A DNA stretch of 64,000 bases from Salinisphaera aquimarina. GTDB lineage: Bacteria; Pseudomonadota; Gammaproteobacteria; Nevskiales; Salinisphaeraceae. The notes beneath the pieces are model-generated. The model was not told the origin of the DNA. It did no database searches and saw only the letters and a program-made list of their open reading frames with translations. The DNA lies in the NCBI RefSeq assembly GCF_042643355.1, contig NZ_JBHRSS010000001.1, positions 310,001 to 374,000 on the forward strand, written 5' to 3'. Of this stretch, positions 1-7,927 are shown piece after piece (position 1 is the stretch's first letter; each line of letters opens with the position of its first letter). A program made the translations under genes and the position numbers.

Positions 1-64
1 TGCGCTTGAAACGACGCAGGGCGACTTCAAACGGTTCGTTTTCTTTGATGCGTACGCTAGGCAT
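1..64 (-). CDS. rpsU: 30S ribosomal protein S21 (5' part only)
   Basis: Only the first 21 codons are inside the window; the gene runs off the left edge. They read MPSVRIKENEPF then EVALRRFKR, the highly conserved N-terminus of S21, a small-subunit protein needed for initiation on natural mRNAs. A good ribosome site (GGAGAG, about 8 nt before the ATG) lies at 75-80 on the minus strand. In many Gammaproteobacteria rpsU heads the rpsU-dnaG-rpoD operon and is divergent from tsaD, exactly as here. The shared intergenic space is 110 bp and must hold both promoters. Confidence 0.95.
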   Translation of the reverse strand, partial: MPSVRIKENEPFEVALRRFKR

Positions 65-174
65 TGAGCAATCACTCTCCGGGAATTTATCGGTGTCGAA
101 GAATCCAGCTGTGGGCCAATCGGATGCCCAGACGCTAGAATAGGACGCAGAAGTTTAATCGCTGATCTCGCCTT

Positions 175-1209
175 TTGCAAAGACAAACGACAATTCTCGG
201 TATAGAAAGCTCCTGCGACGAGAGCGCGGCCGCTATCTATACCGGCGACCGCGGCCTTGTAGCCCATGCCCTGCATAGCCAGGTGGCACTGCACGCCGAC
301 TACGGCGGCGTCGTGCCGGAACTCGCCTCGCGCGATCATATCCGCAAGCTGACGCCGCTGATCGAGCGCGTGCTCGACGACGCGGGCCGGCCCGAACTGA
401 GCGGAATCGCGTACACGCGCGGGCCGGGTCTGGTCGGCGCGCTGCTGGTGGGTGCATCGATCGCCGCGGGTCTGGGCATGAGTCGCAATCTGCCGGTACT
501 CGGCGTGCATCACATGGAAGGGCATTTGTTGTCGCCACTGCTGGAGCCGGACGGACCGCAGTTTCCGTTCGTGGCGCTGCTGGTGTCCGGCGGCCATACC
601 CTGCTGGTACAGGTCGATGGCGTCGGCCGTTATCGGGTGCTGGGCCAGAGCCTCGACGATGCGGTCGGGGAAGCGTTCGACAAGAGCGCCAAGATGCTGG
701 GGCTGGGTTATCCCGGTGGGCCGGCGCTGGCCGCATTGGCGCAACAGGGGCGGGCCGATGCGCATGCCTTTCCACGCCCGATGCTCAAGCGACCGGGGCT
801 GGATTTCTCTTTTTCCGGGCTCAAGACCGCGGTGATGCTGGCGATCAAGGCGGCGCCGGCCACCGCGGCGGCGCGGGCGGATATCGCCGCCAGCTTCGAG
901 CAGGCAGTGGTCGACACGCTGGTCGCCAAATGCCGGCGCGCGCTCAAGCAGACCGGCGTATCGCGGCTGGTGGTGGCCGGCGGCGTGGGCGCGAACCGCA
1001 GCTTGCGCCGCGCCCTCGACGACAGTGCGACGGCGGATGGGTTCTCGCTGCATTTTCCGCGCGCCGAGTTCTGTACCGACAACGCGGCCATGATTGCGCT
1101 GGTGGGCTATCTGCGCCGCGATGACATGCGCGCCGGCATTGCCAGCGCCGATGCGACGCCGCGCTGGTCGCTGGACACACTGGCGCCGCCGCTGACGGCG
1201 GCGCCGTGA
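175..1209 (+). CDS. tsaD: tRNA N6-adenosine threonylcarbamoyltransferase
   Basis: TsaD (Kae1/YgjD) transfers the threonylcarbamoyl group to A37 of ANN-decoding tRNAs, working with TsaB and TsaE. The protein is 344 residues, normal for the family. It opens with the ASKHA motif ILGIESSCDES and has the metal-binding HHMEGH segment near residue 115, SGGHT near 140 and the glycine-rich GGVGANR near 265. The start is TTG at 175: an in-frame TGA lies at 163-165 and no ATG or GTG is available before the first conserved residue. No clear Shine-Dalgarno is visible, so translation may be weak. The partner synthase gene tsaC lies 10.6 kb away on the other strand. Confidence 0.95.
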   Translation: MQRQTTILGIESSCDESAAAIYTGDRGLVAHALHSQVALHADYGGVVPELASRDHIRKLTPLIERVLDDAGRPELSGIAYTRGPGLVGALLVGASIAAGLGMSRNLPVLGVHHMEGHLLSPLLEPDGPQFPFVALLVSGGHTLLVQVDGVGRYRVLGQSLDDAVGEAFDKSAKMLGLGYPGGPALAALAQQGRADAHAFPRPMLKRPGLDFSFSGLKTAVMLAIKAAPATAAARADIAASFEQAVVDTLVAKCRRALKQTGVSRLVVAGGVGANRSLRRALDDSATADGFSLHFPRAEFCTDNAAMIALVGYLRRDDMRAGIASADATPRWSLDTLAPPLTAAP

Positions 1210-1222
1210 TTGGGTCTGGCGT

Positions 1223-2854
1223 CTACTGTGCGCCGAAGCTCTGCCAGAAATCGCAGTGATGGCGTGCGCTGAAGTCGCTGCTCGACAGCCTCCGCGGTTC
1301 GGGGGCGACCAGTTCCTGGTAGTTGCCGTTGCTGGCGAAGGTTTCCCAGAACGGCCGGTCGCCGGCTGACGGATTCGGGTCGCCGGTCTTGGCGAAACTG
1401 GTCCAGTAATCGATCATCGCGTTGGACAGGGCGATCTGATCGTCGCCGGCGCCGCGTTCCCGCATGGCCGCCTCGGTGTTGAGCACGTAGCTGATCTCGT
1501 AGGCGTGGGCTGCTCCGTAGTCGGGGAAGCTTGGTGCCGGCGGCAACAGGCTCGGCGCGCCGCGATCGGCGAACGCATAGGCATAGGTATTCACGTTCAC
1601 CGACAGGGCGCCGACCTGGGCCAGCCCGTTACAGGCGAAAGTCGAGTCGGTGAATATCGCGGCCAGGGCATGGCTGGTATCGCTGTAATCCGCGAGCGGA
1701 TATTCCTGTGCCACCGCATCGACGGCGGCACTGGCCTTGGGCGCGCCGAGCGCGGCCGCGATCCGCGGCCGATAATCGTCCGGCCCGAAGGCTGCGTCTC
1801 GCGTGAGCTCGTCGATGGCGATGAACAACTCGCCTTCGTCGCGGTTGGTGCCCTCCAGCACCGGCACCCGGTTGAAATCACCGCTGCCGATGGCCTGGGC
1901 AATGGAGTTCGGTAGAAATTGCGGCCGTGTATTGGGAATGAAGTCGAACGCGGCCTGGGCGGCGACGATATCTTCCACTGACGCATCGCGCAGACAATCG
2001 GCGACGTCGCTATCGGCGCGGCAACCGAGCGCGTCCGCAATCTGCTGGCCCTGGCTCTCGGCCTGAGCCAGCGTGCGCTGGCCTGGGCTATAGGCACCGC
2101 TTTCCACGATTGCCTGGTCGAACAGGCCCGCGGCCGCAGGGGAGGCCAGCTGTGACAGCACGCTATGGCCGCCAGCGGATTCGCCGAATACCGTGACGTT
2201 GTCGGGGTCACCGCCAAAGTTGGCGATGTTGTCCTGTACCCATTGCAGCGCCGCCTGTTGGTCCATCAGCCCGTAATCACCGGAGCCGGCGTCCTCGCTG
2301 GCGGCGGTGAGTGCCGGGTGGGCCAGGAAACCGAACGCGCCGAGGCGATAGTTGATGGTCACCACCACAACGTCTTTGTCCACGAGGCGCAACGGATTGT
2401 AGTTGGCCCCGCCGGAGCCGGTAACGAAGGCGCCGCCGTGGATCCAGACCATCACCGGGTAACTGCCGTCGGCTTTGGGCGTATAGATATTGAGAAACAG
2501 GCAGTCCTCGTCCGTGGAGGGGATGCCGAAGGTGCCGCCGCCCTGTGGGCAGGGCGAACCGAAGGCGTTGGCCGCCAGCCTCTGGCTGCGCCGCGGCGCC
2601 GGCTGCGGCAGCGCGAATCGGCGTTCGCCGGTGGGCGCGGCCGCGTAGGGCACGCCCTTGAAGCTCAGCTGGCGGTCCTCCTCGACGCCGACCACCGCGC
2701 CCTGCGCGGTTTCACGCTGCAGCGCGTTCGTTTCGCCGCCGTCGTCCACCGACGAATCCGAATTGGAGTCGGAACAGCCGGCGATACCGACGGCCAGTAC
2801 GACGCACGCACACCACCCGAGTGCACGCCGTTTACAGACGCTATGAATCCTCAT
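1223..2854 (-). CDS. Type B carboxylesterase, predicted lipoprotein
   Basis: A 543-residue esterase of the cholinesterase/COesterase family. The N-terminus is a lipoprotein signal peptide with the lipobox GIAGC (Cys27), followed by a Ser/Asp-rich linker, so the enzyme is probably tethered to a membrane on the periplasmic or outer face. Family marks are EDCLFLN (116-122), the oxyanion-hole HGGAF (139-143) and the nucleophile elbow GESAGG (Ser226). An acidic residue in the DEGELF stretch and a His in the GAAHAYE stretch are likely triad members. Two ATGs are six bases apart. I chose the inner one because GAGGGAG then sits 6 nt upstream; the outer ATG would abut it. It is convergent with tsaD, 13 bp apart. 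Substrate unknown. Confidence 0.9.
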   Translation of the reverse strand: MRIHSVCKRRALGWCACVVLAVGIAGCSDSNSDSSVDDGGETNALQRETAQGAVVGVEEDRQLSFKGVPYAAAPTGERRFALPQPAPRRSQRLAANAFGSPCPQGGGTFGIPSTDEDCLFLNIYTPKADGSYPVMVWIHGGAFVTGSGGANYNPLRLVDKDVVVVTINYRLGAFGFLAHPALTAASEDAGSGDYGLMDQQAALQWVQDNIANFGGDPDNVTVFGESAGGHSVLSQLASPAAAGLFDQAIVESGAYSPGQRTLAQAESQGQQIADALGCRADSDVADCLRDASVEDIVAAQAAFDFIPNTRPQFLPNSIAQAIGSGDFNRVPVLEGTNRDEGELFIAIDELTRDAAFGPDDYRPRIAAALGAPKASAAVDAVAQEYPLADYSDTSHALAAIFTDSTFACNGLAQVGALSVNVNTYAYAFADRGAPSLLPPAPSFPDYGAAHAYEISYVLNTEAAMRERGAGDDQIALSNAMIDYWTSFAKTGDPNPSAGDRPFWETFASNGNYQELVAPEPRRLSSSDFSARHHCDFWQSFGAQ

Positions 2855-3047
2855 CGTCATCTCCCTCGCACGGTTGTATGGCGCTTGGCTGGCAGTGGCC
2901 GCGTACGCCTGTTTTTTTGAAACTCCGTTTTAGCATGGCGATTTCACGCTCGCAATGCGCTATTGGATCACCGAGGTGCAAGGCTATGGCGCGTCCGAAT
3001 AGGGCGTTCGACCGCGCGACGAGGGGCCAATCGATTCGTGATGATCG

Positions 3048-3962
3048 CTAGTTGAATAGGCCCAGCCACAGCGGCAGCGTGAGCATGGCGATCAGCGTCT
3101 GGCCGGTGATCAGCGCAGCCATCAGTTCGCTGTCGCCGCCGAGTTGGCGCGCGAGGATATAGGCCGCGGTCGCGGTGGGTACGGCGGTGAACAGCAGCGC
3201 GACGTCGCGGCTGACCGGGTCCAGACCGAACACGACCGCGAGCATGAGCGTAAGTGCCGGTAGCAGCACCAGCTTGATCAGCGTCGACGACCAGAAGGCA
3301 CGGCCGCTGCGCACGAGTGCGGCCGGGCGCAGCGCCACGCCGACGGCGATAAGTCCCAGCGGCAGGGCGGCGCGCGCAATCAGGCCGAGCGTGGGCGCGC
3401 TCCAGCCCGGCAGACCGATGCCGGTTGCGTTGAGGGCGATACCGATGACACAGCCGACGATCAGCGGATTGCGTATCAGCTCGAGCAGGCTCTTCAACAC
3501 ACCGGCGCGGCCGAGCGTGCCGGCGGCGATGAAGCACAGCACACACAGCACGTTGACGGTGGGCACCATGAGCGCGATGGCGACGGCCGCGGCAGTGGTG
3601 CCGGCCGGCCCGTGCAGCGCGGCCGCACCGGCAATGGCCACATAGGTATTGAAACGCAGGCCGCCCTGGAAAACAGAGGTGAACGCGGCGTCGTCGAGGT
3701 TCAGGCGCGCACGCAGTACCCAGATCAGGGCCGCAAAGACCAGCAGCGCGCCGAGCACGACGCAGGCCAGGCGCACGACCGGCACGCTTGCCACATCGGC
3801 GGTGGCCAGGGTGTGGATGAGCAGGGCGGGGAACAGCAGGTAGTAGATCAGGCGTTCGGCACGCGGCCAGAAATCGCCGCCCGGATATTTTTTCCATCCC
3901 AGCAGCGCGCCGAGCAGAATCAGGACGAAAAGCGGGCCGAGCGCGTTCTGTACTGCCAGCAT
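3048..3962 (-). CDS. AEC-family (auxin efflux carrier) transporter
   Basis: A 304-residue inner-membrane protein with about ten hydrophobic segments. The AEC-family marks are the QGGLRFNTYV segment (99-108) after the fourth helix and NPLI (165-168) opening the second half. Bacterial members export or take up small organic acids such as malate or malonate; the substrate cannot be read from sequence. The open frame continues 71 codons upstream, but that part is polar, lacks membrane segments and overlaps the region upstream of folB. The ATG at 3962, giving MLAVQNALGP, fits family N-termini. It stands alone, divergent from folB. Confidence 0.85.
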   Translation of the reverse strand: MLAVQNALGPLFVLILLGALLGWKKYPGGDFWPRAERLIYYLLFPALLIHTLATADVASVPVVRLACVVLGALLVFAALIWVLRARLNLDDAAFTSVFQGGLRFNTYVAIAGAAALHGPAGTTAAAVAIALMVPTVNVLCVLCFIAAGTLGRAGVLKSLLELIRNPLIVGCVIGIALNATGIGLPGWSAPTLGLIARAALPLGLIAVGVALRPAALVRSGRAFWSSTLIKLVLLPALTLMLAVVFGLDPVSRDVALLFTAVPTATAAYILARQLGGDSELMAALITGQTLIAMLTLPLWLGLFN

Positions 3963-4137
3963 CTTGAGTCGAACAACCTGATCAGTGTATGCCGGGGATG
4001 GGCCTACCCCCGACCAGCGCCGCATTCTGCCATGCCCGGCCTGCTCGTGGCAGGTGCTAAGCTTTGCGCCGCAAGACGTTAACCATGCGCCGGTTGCAGC
4101 CGTTCTGTGCCGGCCATCCGTTGCCCGGGGAGTTCTC

Positions 4138-4494
4138 TTGGACACCATTTTCATCGACCAGCTCAGCGTCGACACCGTGATCGGCGTCTACGACTGGGAA
4201 CGCACCATTCGCCAGCGCGTGGTCATCGATCTCGAGATGGGTTTCGATATACGCGCGGCGGCGGCCGACGACGACGTCGCCCTGACGCTCGATTACAAAT
4301 CGGTGGCCAAGCGCGTGATCGCTTTCGTGGAGGCCGCCGAATTCGAGCTGGTCGAGACCCTGTCGGAGCGCATCGCGGCACTTATCCTGGACGAATTCGA
4401 CGTCACCACGGTCTCACTGCGCCTGAACAAGCCCTGCGCGCTGCGCGGCGCGGCCGGCGTCGGCATACGCATTACGAGGTCGCGCGCCACATGA
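4138..4494 (+). CDS. folB: Dihydroneopterin aldolase
   Basis: FolB converts 7,8-dihydroneopterin to 6-hydroxymethyl-7,8-dihydropterin and glycolaldehyde in folate synthesis. At 118 residues it matches the family. Characteristic segments are IGVYDWER (Glu21 region), LDYKSV, LVETLSERIA and the C-terminal KPCALRGA with the catalytic lysine (98). The start is TTG at 4138, supported by GGGGAG five bases upstream; the open frame extends further 5' but that part has no family resemblance. Its last bases overlap the folK start in an ATGA, so the two are translationally coupled. Confidence 0.95.
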   Translation: MDTIFIDQLSVDTVIGVYDWERTIRQRVVIDLEMGFDIRAAAADDDVALTLDYKSVAKRVIAFVEAAEFELVETLSERIAALILDEFDVTTVSLRLNKPCALRGAAGVGIRITRSRAT

Positions 4495-5009
4495 ACGCTG
4501 CCCAATCACCGTCTGTATTCGTAGGATTGGGCAGCAATATCCAGCCCCACGCACATATTCCGCTGGCTCTGGATCTGCTCGAGAAGAGCTTTGGCACGCT
4601 GTGCGTCTCGCCGATCTATCAATGCCCCGCGGTGGGCTTCGACGGTGCCGATTTCGTCAACCTGGTGGTGGGCTTCGACAACGACGCCGAAGTGCATGCG
4701 CTGCAGAGCGAGCTGCGCGACATCGAGGCCGCCTGCGGCCGCGATCGTTCCGAGAAGTACGCATCGCGCACCATGGATATCGATCTGCTGCTCTACGGCG
4801 ACAAGATCATCGATGACCAGGCGTTGTGTCTTCCGCGCGCCGATATCCTCGAATACGCCTTCGTGCTGCGACCGCTGGCCGAACTCGTGCCCGAGGCCCG
4901 ACATCCGGTCAGCGGCGAGACCTATGCCGATCTTTGGCGTGCTTTCGATGCGCGCGATCAGCCGTTGACCGAGATCGCGCTCCATCGCGACGTGCGCCTG
5001 ACGCTCTGA
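4491..5009 (+). CDS. folK: 2-amino-4-hydroxy-6-hydroxymethyldihydropteridine pyrophosphokinase
   Basis: FolK pyrophosphorylates the FolB product from ATP, the step before dihydropteroate synthase. The 172-residue protein has the N-terminal GLGSN (12-16) and the signature SRTMDIDLLLYGD (92-104), whose Asp96 and Asp98 bind the two magnesium ions. The ATG at 4491 lies in the folB stop (ATGA). The gene ends 9 bp before the convergent folM gene, so three pterin/folate genes cluster here. Confidence 0.95.
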   Translation: MNAAQSPSVFVGLGSNIQPHAHIPLALDLLEKSFGTLCVSPIYQCPAVGFDGADFVNLVVGFDNDAEVHALQSELRDIEAACGRDRSEKYASRTMDIDLLLYGDKIIDDQALCLPRADILEYAFVLRPLAELVPEARHPVSGETYADLWRAFDARDQPLTEIALHRDVRLTL

Positions 5010-5018
5010 CGAGCCGAT

Positions 5019-5762
5019 TCAGCGCCCGAGACGACGACCGCCGTCGACGGCGATCACCGCACCGGTCTGGAAGTCGTTGTCCATGACCGCGCGTATCGCT
5101 TTGTAGATCGCCTCCGGTGTGCCCATGCGTTCGAGCAGAGTGGACTTGAGCACCTCGTCCCTGCTGGCGTCGCTGTGCCAGTCCTCGAAGCTGACCGGGC
5201 CGGGCTGGACGACGTTGACCTTTATCCGCGGCGCGAGTCGTTTTGCAAACGACAGCGCCAGATTCTGCAGACCGGCCTTGGTCGCGCAGTAGATATCGTA
5301 TTCGGGCCCGGGGTTGTCGGCATAGATATCGGTGATGTGGATGATATCGCCCGGCGCCTCGGCGCTGGCCTGCATCTGCGGCGCGAGCCGGGTGTTGAGC
5401 AGATAGGGCGCGCGCATGTGCACGTCGAAGAACGCCTGGAACTGGCTGCCGGCCGCTTCGGGTTCGTCGCGGGTCGGGCCGAACGCCGAGGCGTTGTGCA
5501 CGATCGCCCGCAGTGCGCCGGCGATGTCGTCGATACGCCGCGCGATCGCCAGACAGCTCTGTGTGTCATGGAATTCGCCCTGGATCAGAATCGCGCCGCG
5601 CTGCGCGAGGGCGCTGATCGCATCACTGGTGCTGCGGTAGTGGGCCACCACGCCGTAGCCGTCGTCGAGAAACCGGTGGGCCAGGTGGGCGCCGATGTTG
5701 CGATTGGCGCCGGTCACGAGGACATATTCGGTGGTCGATCGTGAGTTATTCGTTTCAGACAA
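5019..5762 (-). CDS. folM: Dihydromonapterin/dihydrofolate reductase FolM-like SDR
   Basis: A 247-residue short-chain dehydrogenase. The NADPH loop reads TGANRNIG (17-24), which is the TGxxxRxG form typical of FolM and trypanosomal PTR1 instead of the usual TGxxxGxG. The catalytic pair is Tyr158/Lys162 (YCATK) and the C-terminus is VDGGRRLGR. FolM reduces dihydromonapterin and, weakly, dihydrofolate. The start is inferred as TTG at 5762 with GCGAGG about 8 nt upstream. The frame stays open far upstream, but that stretch is antisense to uppP and does not resemble a protein. Its position facing folK supports a pterin role. Confidence 0.85.
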   Translation of the reverse strand: MSETNNSRSTTEYVLVTGANRNIGAHLAHRFLDDGYGVVAHYRSTSDAISALAQRGAILIQGEFHDTQSCLAIARRIDDIAGALRAIVHNASAFGPTRDEPEAAGSQFQAFFDVHMRAPYLLNTRLAPQMQASAEAPGDIIHITDIYADNPGPEYDIYCATKAGLQNLALSFAKRLAPRIKVNVVQPGPVSFEDWHSDASRDEVLKSTLLERMGTPEAIYKAIRAVMDNDFQTGAVIAVDGGRRLGR

Positions 5763-5846
5763 GGAGTCGGCCTCGCGGTATAGTTTCGCGCCGGCCGTAT
5801 CGGCCGCCGTCGCTGTGCTGTTCAATTTCCCGTATCGGATACGCGT

Positions 5847-6653
5847 ATGGAGTGGTATCAGATGGTGGTGCTCGCCGTGGTGCAGGGCATCACCGAGTTC
5901 CTGCCTATTTCGAGTTCCGCGCACCTTATTCTGGTGCCGCATTTTCTGGGCTGGCCGGACCAGGGTCTGGGTTTCGATCTTGCCATGCATCTGGGCACGC
6001 TGGTGGCGGTGATCGTGTATTTCCGTCGCGACGTGGCGCTGCTCTGGCTGGCCTGGGTCCAGTCGATGTCCCGCGGTCGACGCGATGTCGACGTCACCAT
6101 GGCCTGGGGCCTGCTGCTCGCCACGATTCCGGCGCTTGTGTTCGGTCTGGTGATCGGGATGCTCGGCGAGGACATGCTGCGGGTGCCGGGCATCATCGCG
6201 ACCACGAGCATTGTCTTCGGTGTGCTGCTCGGTGTTGCCGATGCGCGGTCGCGCCGCGACCGGGTGGCCACGGATCTGGGCTGGCGTGAATATCTGGGCA
6301 TCGGTCTGCTGCAGGCCATCGCCATCATTCCGGGCGCGTCGCGCTCGGGGATGACCATCATGGGCGGCCGCGCAGCGGGTCTGAGCCGGCAGGCGGCGGC
6401 GCGCGTGTCCTTCTTCATGGCGATTCCGATCACCGCCGCGGCCATCTCCTTCGAAGTGCTGAAACTGCTCGACGCCGGTGCGCCGACGGCCTGGGGCCAG
6501 CTGGGCATCGCGGCCGTGCTCGCCTGTGTCAGCGCGCTGGTGGCGATTCATTATTTCCTGCGCATGCTGCAATCGATCGGCATGATGCCGTTCGTGATCT
6601 ACCGCGTGCTGCTGGGATTGTTCCTGTTCGCGGTGTTTGGCTGGTCGGGTTAG
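5847..6653 (+). CDS. uppP: Undecaprenyl-diphosphatase (UppP/BacA)
   Basis: Recycles undecaprenyl diphosphate to the monophosphate carrier used in peptidoglycan and O-antigen synthesis. The integral membrane protein has 268 residues. It shows both family motifs: GITEFLPISSSAH (14-26, with the catalytic Glu17) and PGASRSGMT (162-170, Arg166). It is monocistronic and divergent from folM with 84 bp between starts. Just at its stop codon lies a perfect 12-bp palindrome, GTTAGCGCTAAC (6649-6660), of unknown meaning. Confidence 0.95.
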   Translation: MEWYQMVVLAVVQGITEFLPISSSAHLILVPHFLGWPDQGLGFDLAMHLGTLVAVIVYFRRDVALLWLAWVQSMSRGRRDVDVTMAWGLLLATIPALVFGLVIGMLGEDMLRVPGIIATTSIVFGVLLGVADARSRRDRVATDLGWREYLGIGLLQAIAIIPGASRSGMTIMGGRAAGLSRQAAARVSFFMAIPITAAAISFEVLKLLDAGAPTAWGQLGIAAVLACVSALVAIHYFLRMLQSIGMMPFVIYRVLLGLFLFAVFGWSG

Positions 6654-6671
6654 CGCTAACGTTAATAGGGT

Positions 6672-7925
6672 CTAGTAAGAGCGGCTCTGGCTGGCACGCC
6701 CATCGGCTGAGGCCAGTGCCGCGGCAATGGCGCGCACGCGCTCGCGTTTGAGCGCTTTGCCTATTTCCGGGCCGCGCAGACCGGCTTCGGCCAGCGGTTT
6801 CGCGGTCACCGTGTTGGCCGCATCAAAGGCCGCGCGCGCCAGTGCCGGCTGTGCGTAGGCGCGTTGCTCGAAGCCCAGACGTCCGCGCACGTCGGCTTCG
6901 CACACCGTCAGCAACGTATCCAGGCGCTCCGGCCGGCGAAAGGCATCGATGCCTTCCAGCAGCTTGAGCACGGTCGCGGGCCGCAGTTCCTTCATGCGGT
7001 GGATATGGGTATGCCAGCGCGCGGTCAGGCGCCCGGCGTCGCGCAGAGCCCTGGGCACGCCCAGGCGCTGGCTGCAGACATCGGCGGGTTCGACGCCGCG
7101 TTCTTCGTGGCCGCGATGGCCCGGCAGGATATCGGCCGGCGTGAGTGCCTTGCCGTAGTCGTGGCACAGCGCGGCGTAGCGGGCGGCCAGCGGCGCATCG
7201 GCGGCCGCGGCCTGGCCCAGTACCAGCAGGGTGTGCACGCCACTGTCGATTTCCGGGTGATGACGGATCGGTTGCGGCACCCCGAACAGGGCATCGAGTT
7301 CGGGAAACAAGCGTTCCAGCGCGCCGCATTCGCGCAACAGATAGAAGAACAGCTGCGGTTCGTCGTGCATGAGCGCGCGCTCGGTCTCGGCCCACACCCG
7401 TTCGGGCACCAGATGGTCGACCTCGCCGTCGGCCACCATGGAGCGCAGCAGCGCCATGGTTTCGTCGGCCACCCGGAAACCCAGTGGCCCGAAGCGCGCG
7501 TAGTAGCGCGCCAGACGCAGCAGACGCACCGGGTCTTCGACGAATGCGTCCGAGACATGCCGCAGGACGCGGTTATCGATATCCGCGCGGCCGCCGTAGG
7601 GATCGATGATCGTGCCGTCGGCGGCGCGGGCGATCGCGTTGACGGTCAGATCGCGCCGGATCAGATCGTCTTCCAGGCTGACGTCCTCGCCGGTGTGGAA
7701 GACGAACCCGTGATAGCCGCGTCCGGACTTGCGTTCGGTACGCGCCAGGGCGTATTCCTCGCGCGTCTGCGGATGCAGGAATACGGGGAAGTCGCGCCCG
7801 ACCGGCAGATAGCCGGCCTCGACCATCGCTTCGGGCGTGCTGCCGACCACTACCCAGTCGCGGTCGGCGACGGTCAGACCCAGCAGTTCGTCGCGCAGCG
7901 CACCGCCGACCAGATACCGGTCCAC
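6672..7925 (-). CDS. cca: Multifunctional CCA-adding tRNA nucleotidyltransferase
   Basis: Adds or repairs the 3' CCA of tRNAs. The 417-residue protein has the class II nucleotidyltransferase head GGALRD (7-12), metal-binding Asp21/Asp23 (DRD), the RRDLTVNA motif (90-97), and EDPVRLLRLARY (130-141). It also has a C-terminal HD domain (His231, His255-Asp256), the phosphohydrolase arm typical of gammaproteobacterial Cca. It starts at GTG 7925, two bases after the slt stop, so it is the last gene of an slt-cca pair. Confidence 0.95.
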   Translation of the reverse strand: MDRYLVGGALRDELLGLTVADRDWVVVGSTPEAMVEAGYLPVGRDFPVFLHPQTREEYALARTERKSGRGYHGFVFHTGEDVSLEDDLIRRDLTVNAIARAADGTIIDPYGGRADIDNRVLRHVSDAFVEDPVRLLRLARYYARFGPLGFRVADETMALLRSMVADGEVDHLVPERVWAETERALMHDEPQLFFYLLRECGALERLFPELDALFGVPQPIRHHPEIDSGVHTLLVLGQAAAADAPLAARYAALCHDYGKALTPADILPGHRGHEERGVEPADVCSQRLGVPRALRDAGRLTARWHTHIHRMKELRPATVLKLLEGIDAFRRPERLDTLLTVCEADVRGRLGFEQRAYAQPALARAAFDAANTVTAKPLAEAGLRGPEIGKALKRERVRAIAAALASADGRASQSRSY

Positions 7926-7927
7926 GA

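Noticed and set aside
5763..6572. N-terminal 270-codon extension of folM
   Set aside because: It is antisense to uppP, which has all its motifs. The extension has no SDR or other homology and a TTG start with a ribosome site fits better.
6649..6660. GTTAGCGCTAAC palindrome between uppP and cca as a terminator or operator
   Set aside because: The stem is only six bases with no loop and no T run, and a single copy cannot show binding. Kept only as a note.
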